Source of the DNA: Acidobacteriota bacterium
Lineage (GTDB): Bacteria > Acidobacteriota > Terriglobia > 20CM-2-55-15
Assembly: GCA_003222755.1 (NCBI GenBank)
Contig: QHXA01000094.1
Coordinates: forward strand, 24,273-32,257
Reading direction: 5' to 3'
DNA: 7,985 bases
The notes under the pieces are model-generated. The model had not been told where the DNA came from and did not search any database. It saw only the letters and a list, made by a program, of their open reading frames with translations. This document shows positions 7,175-7,985 of this stretch, one piece after another (position 1 is the stretch's first letter; each line of letters begins with the position of its first letter). The position numbers and the translations under genes are program-made.

Positions 7175-7985
7175 GTGTCTGCAGTAAACGCTTTCTCGAT
7201 CGCGGGAATACGCATAGGTATTGACCACTCTTGCTTTATCGCGTTTTTCCTGTTCGCGTGGACTCTCTCGTTCGGATATTTTCCCCTGCAGGTTCTCGAT
7301 TACCCCTCTTTCACATACTGGTCCGCCGGTACCATCAGTGCCCTAGGCCTGTTCGCGTGCGTGCTGCTGCACGAATTAAGTCACTGTTTTGTCGCGCGTC
7401 GACTCGGCGTGGAAGTACGGCAGATTACACTTTTCATCTTCGGTGGTGTTTCGGAAATGGCGCAGGCTAGCTCCAGCACTCCATCCGCCGAGTTCCGGAC
7501 CACCATTGCAGGCCCACTGGCGAGCTTGGGATTGGGCTTGCTGTTCGCGGCCGTGGCATATGTCGTAAGAAGCTCTGTCGATCGCATGCTGGTCGAGATT
7601 ATTCACTACCTCTACTACGTCAACTTCCTGCTGGCAGCGTTTAACCTGATTCCGGGATTTCCGCTCGACGGCGGAAGGGTCCTGCGATCGTATCTATGGC
7701 ATCGCACGGGGAACTTGCGCCAGGCCACCAAGTCTGCGGCGCGCGTGGGAGAAATCTTTGCGATTGCACTGATGGCGCTCGGAGTTATCTCCGCTCTCGC
7801 GATGCATATCATTCCCGGTGTGTGGTTAATCCTCATTGGATTGTTCCTGAAGAACTCGGCCGAAAATGAATATCGATCGTTCGAGCTTCGATTCGGGCTG
7901 AAAAACATGAAGCTGCGCGAGATCATGACTCCTCCGATCGCGGTTAACACGTCAATGACGATTTCGCAATTCGTGAATGATTACG
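7175..7985 (+). CDS. Site-2 protease family (M50) intramembrane zinc metalloprotease with CBS domain, 3' end cut
   Basis: Multi-pass membrane protease of the S2P/M50 family, group with C-terminal CBS domains (relatives include SpoIVFB-like and Rip-type proteins). It would cleave membrane-spanning substrates such as anti-sigma factors, though no substrate can be named here. The frame is open from GTG 7175 to the right edge (270 codons). The zinc motif HELSH is at residues 66-70 in a hydrophobic segment (LFACVLLHELSH), and the third ligand motif NLIPGFPLDGGR has Asp165. The intervening FGGVSEM (89-95) matches the conserved FGGVAxM region of this group. About six hydrophobic stretches are visible, the first at about 19-36. 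From residue 245, MKLREIMTPPIAVNTSMTI is the start of a CBS domain, usually an adenine-nucleotide-binding regulatory unit; the pair is cut by the edge. Family lengths of about 360-390 residues suggest roughly a quarter to a third is missing. It lies 73 bases downstream of acnA on the same strand, so co-transcription is possible but uncertain. Confidence 0.93.
   Translation, partial: MSAVNAFSIAGIRIGIDHSCFIAFFLFAWTLSFGYFPLQVLDYPSFTYWSAGTISALGLFACVLLHELSHCFVARRLGVEVRQITLFIFGGVSEMAQASSSTPSAEFRTTIAGPLASLGLGLLFAAVAYVVRSSVDRMLVEIIHYLYYVNFLLAAFNLIPGFPLDGGRVLRSYLWHRTGNLRQATKSAARVGEIFAIALMALGVISALAMHIIPGVWLILIGLFLKNSAENEYRSFELRFGLKNMKLREIMTPPIAVNTSMTISQFVNDY

Noticed and set aside
1..7985. Possible mobile element, CRISPR array, phage or defence island.
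   Set aside because: No transposase, integrase, direct-repeat array, tRNA or inverted repeats at element ends were seen; all six genes are typical chromosomal families with uniform base composition.

Overview
This window is an ordinary-looking stretch of chromosome from a moderately GC-rich bacterium (GC by eye in the mid-to-high fifties). It is gene-dense, with six protein genes and gaps of 4 to about 70 bases. I see no mobile elements, CRISPR arrays, rRNA or tRNA genes. Most starts lack a clear Shine-Dalgarno sequence and two or three use GTG. The gene set (histidyl-tRNA synthetase, gamma-class carbonic anhydrase-like protein, B12-type radical SAM protein, ferritin-like/VIT1 fusion, AcnA-type aconitase, CBS-tailed site-2 protease) would fit an Acidobacteriota-like or similar soil bacterium. 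That placement is a guess from gene style, not a demonstrated assignment.

Left arm, minus strand: a gamma-carbonic-anhydrase-like hexapeptide protein (stop at 1122) is followed 4 bases later by hisS, whose ATG is at 1117. hisS runs off the left edge and lacks about its last 50 codons. These two genes look like one transcript reading leftwards.

Right arm, plus strand: starting about 70 bases away on the other side of a divergent gap, an uncharacterised cobalamin-binding-type radical SAM enzyme (1709-3250) is followed after 13 bases by a membrane protein fusing a ferritin-like diiron domain to a VIT1/CCC1 iron/manganese transporter (3264-4382). After 40 bases comes a full-length aconitase (4423-7101). 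After 73 bases comes a site-2-protease-type intramembrane metalloprotease with a C-terminal CBS domain (7175 to beyond the right edge).

Three neighbouring plus-strand products depend on or handle iron: a [4Fe-4S] radical SAM enzyme, an iron-sensing/transport protein and a [4Fe-4S] aconitase. That makes an iron-homeostasis link plausible, but only as inference from proximity. I did not find a clearly new system. The least understood gene is the radical SAM protein. The most informative residue-level observation is that the VIT1 domain keeps nearly all metal-site residues known from the plant VIT1 structure, at a constant offset.
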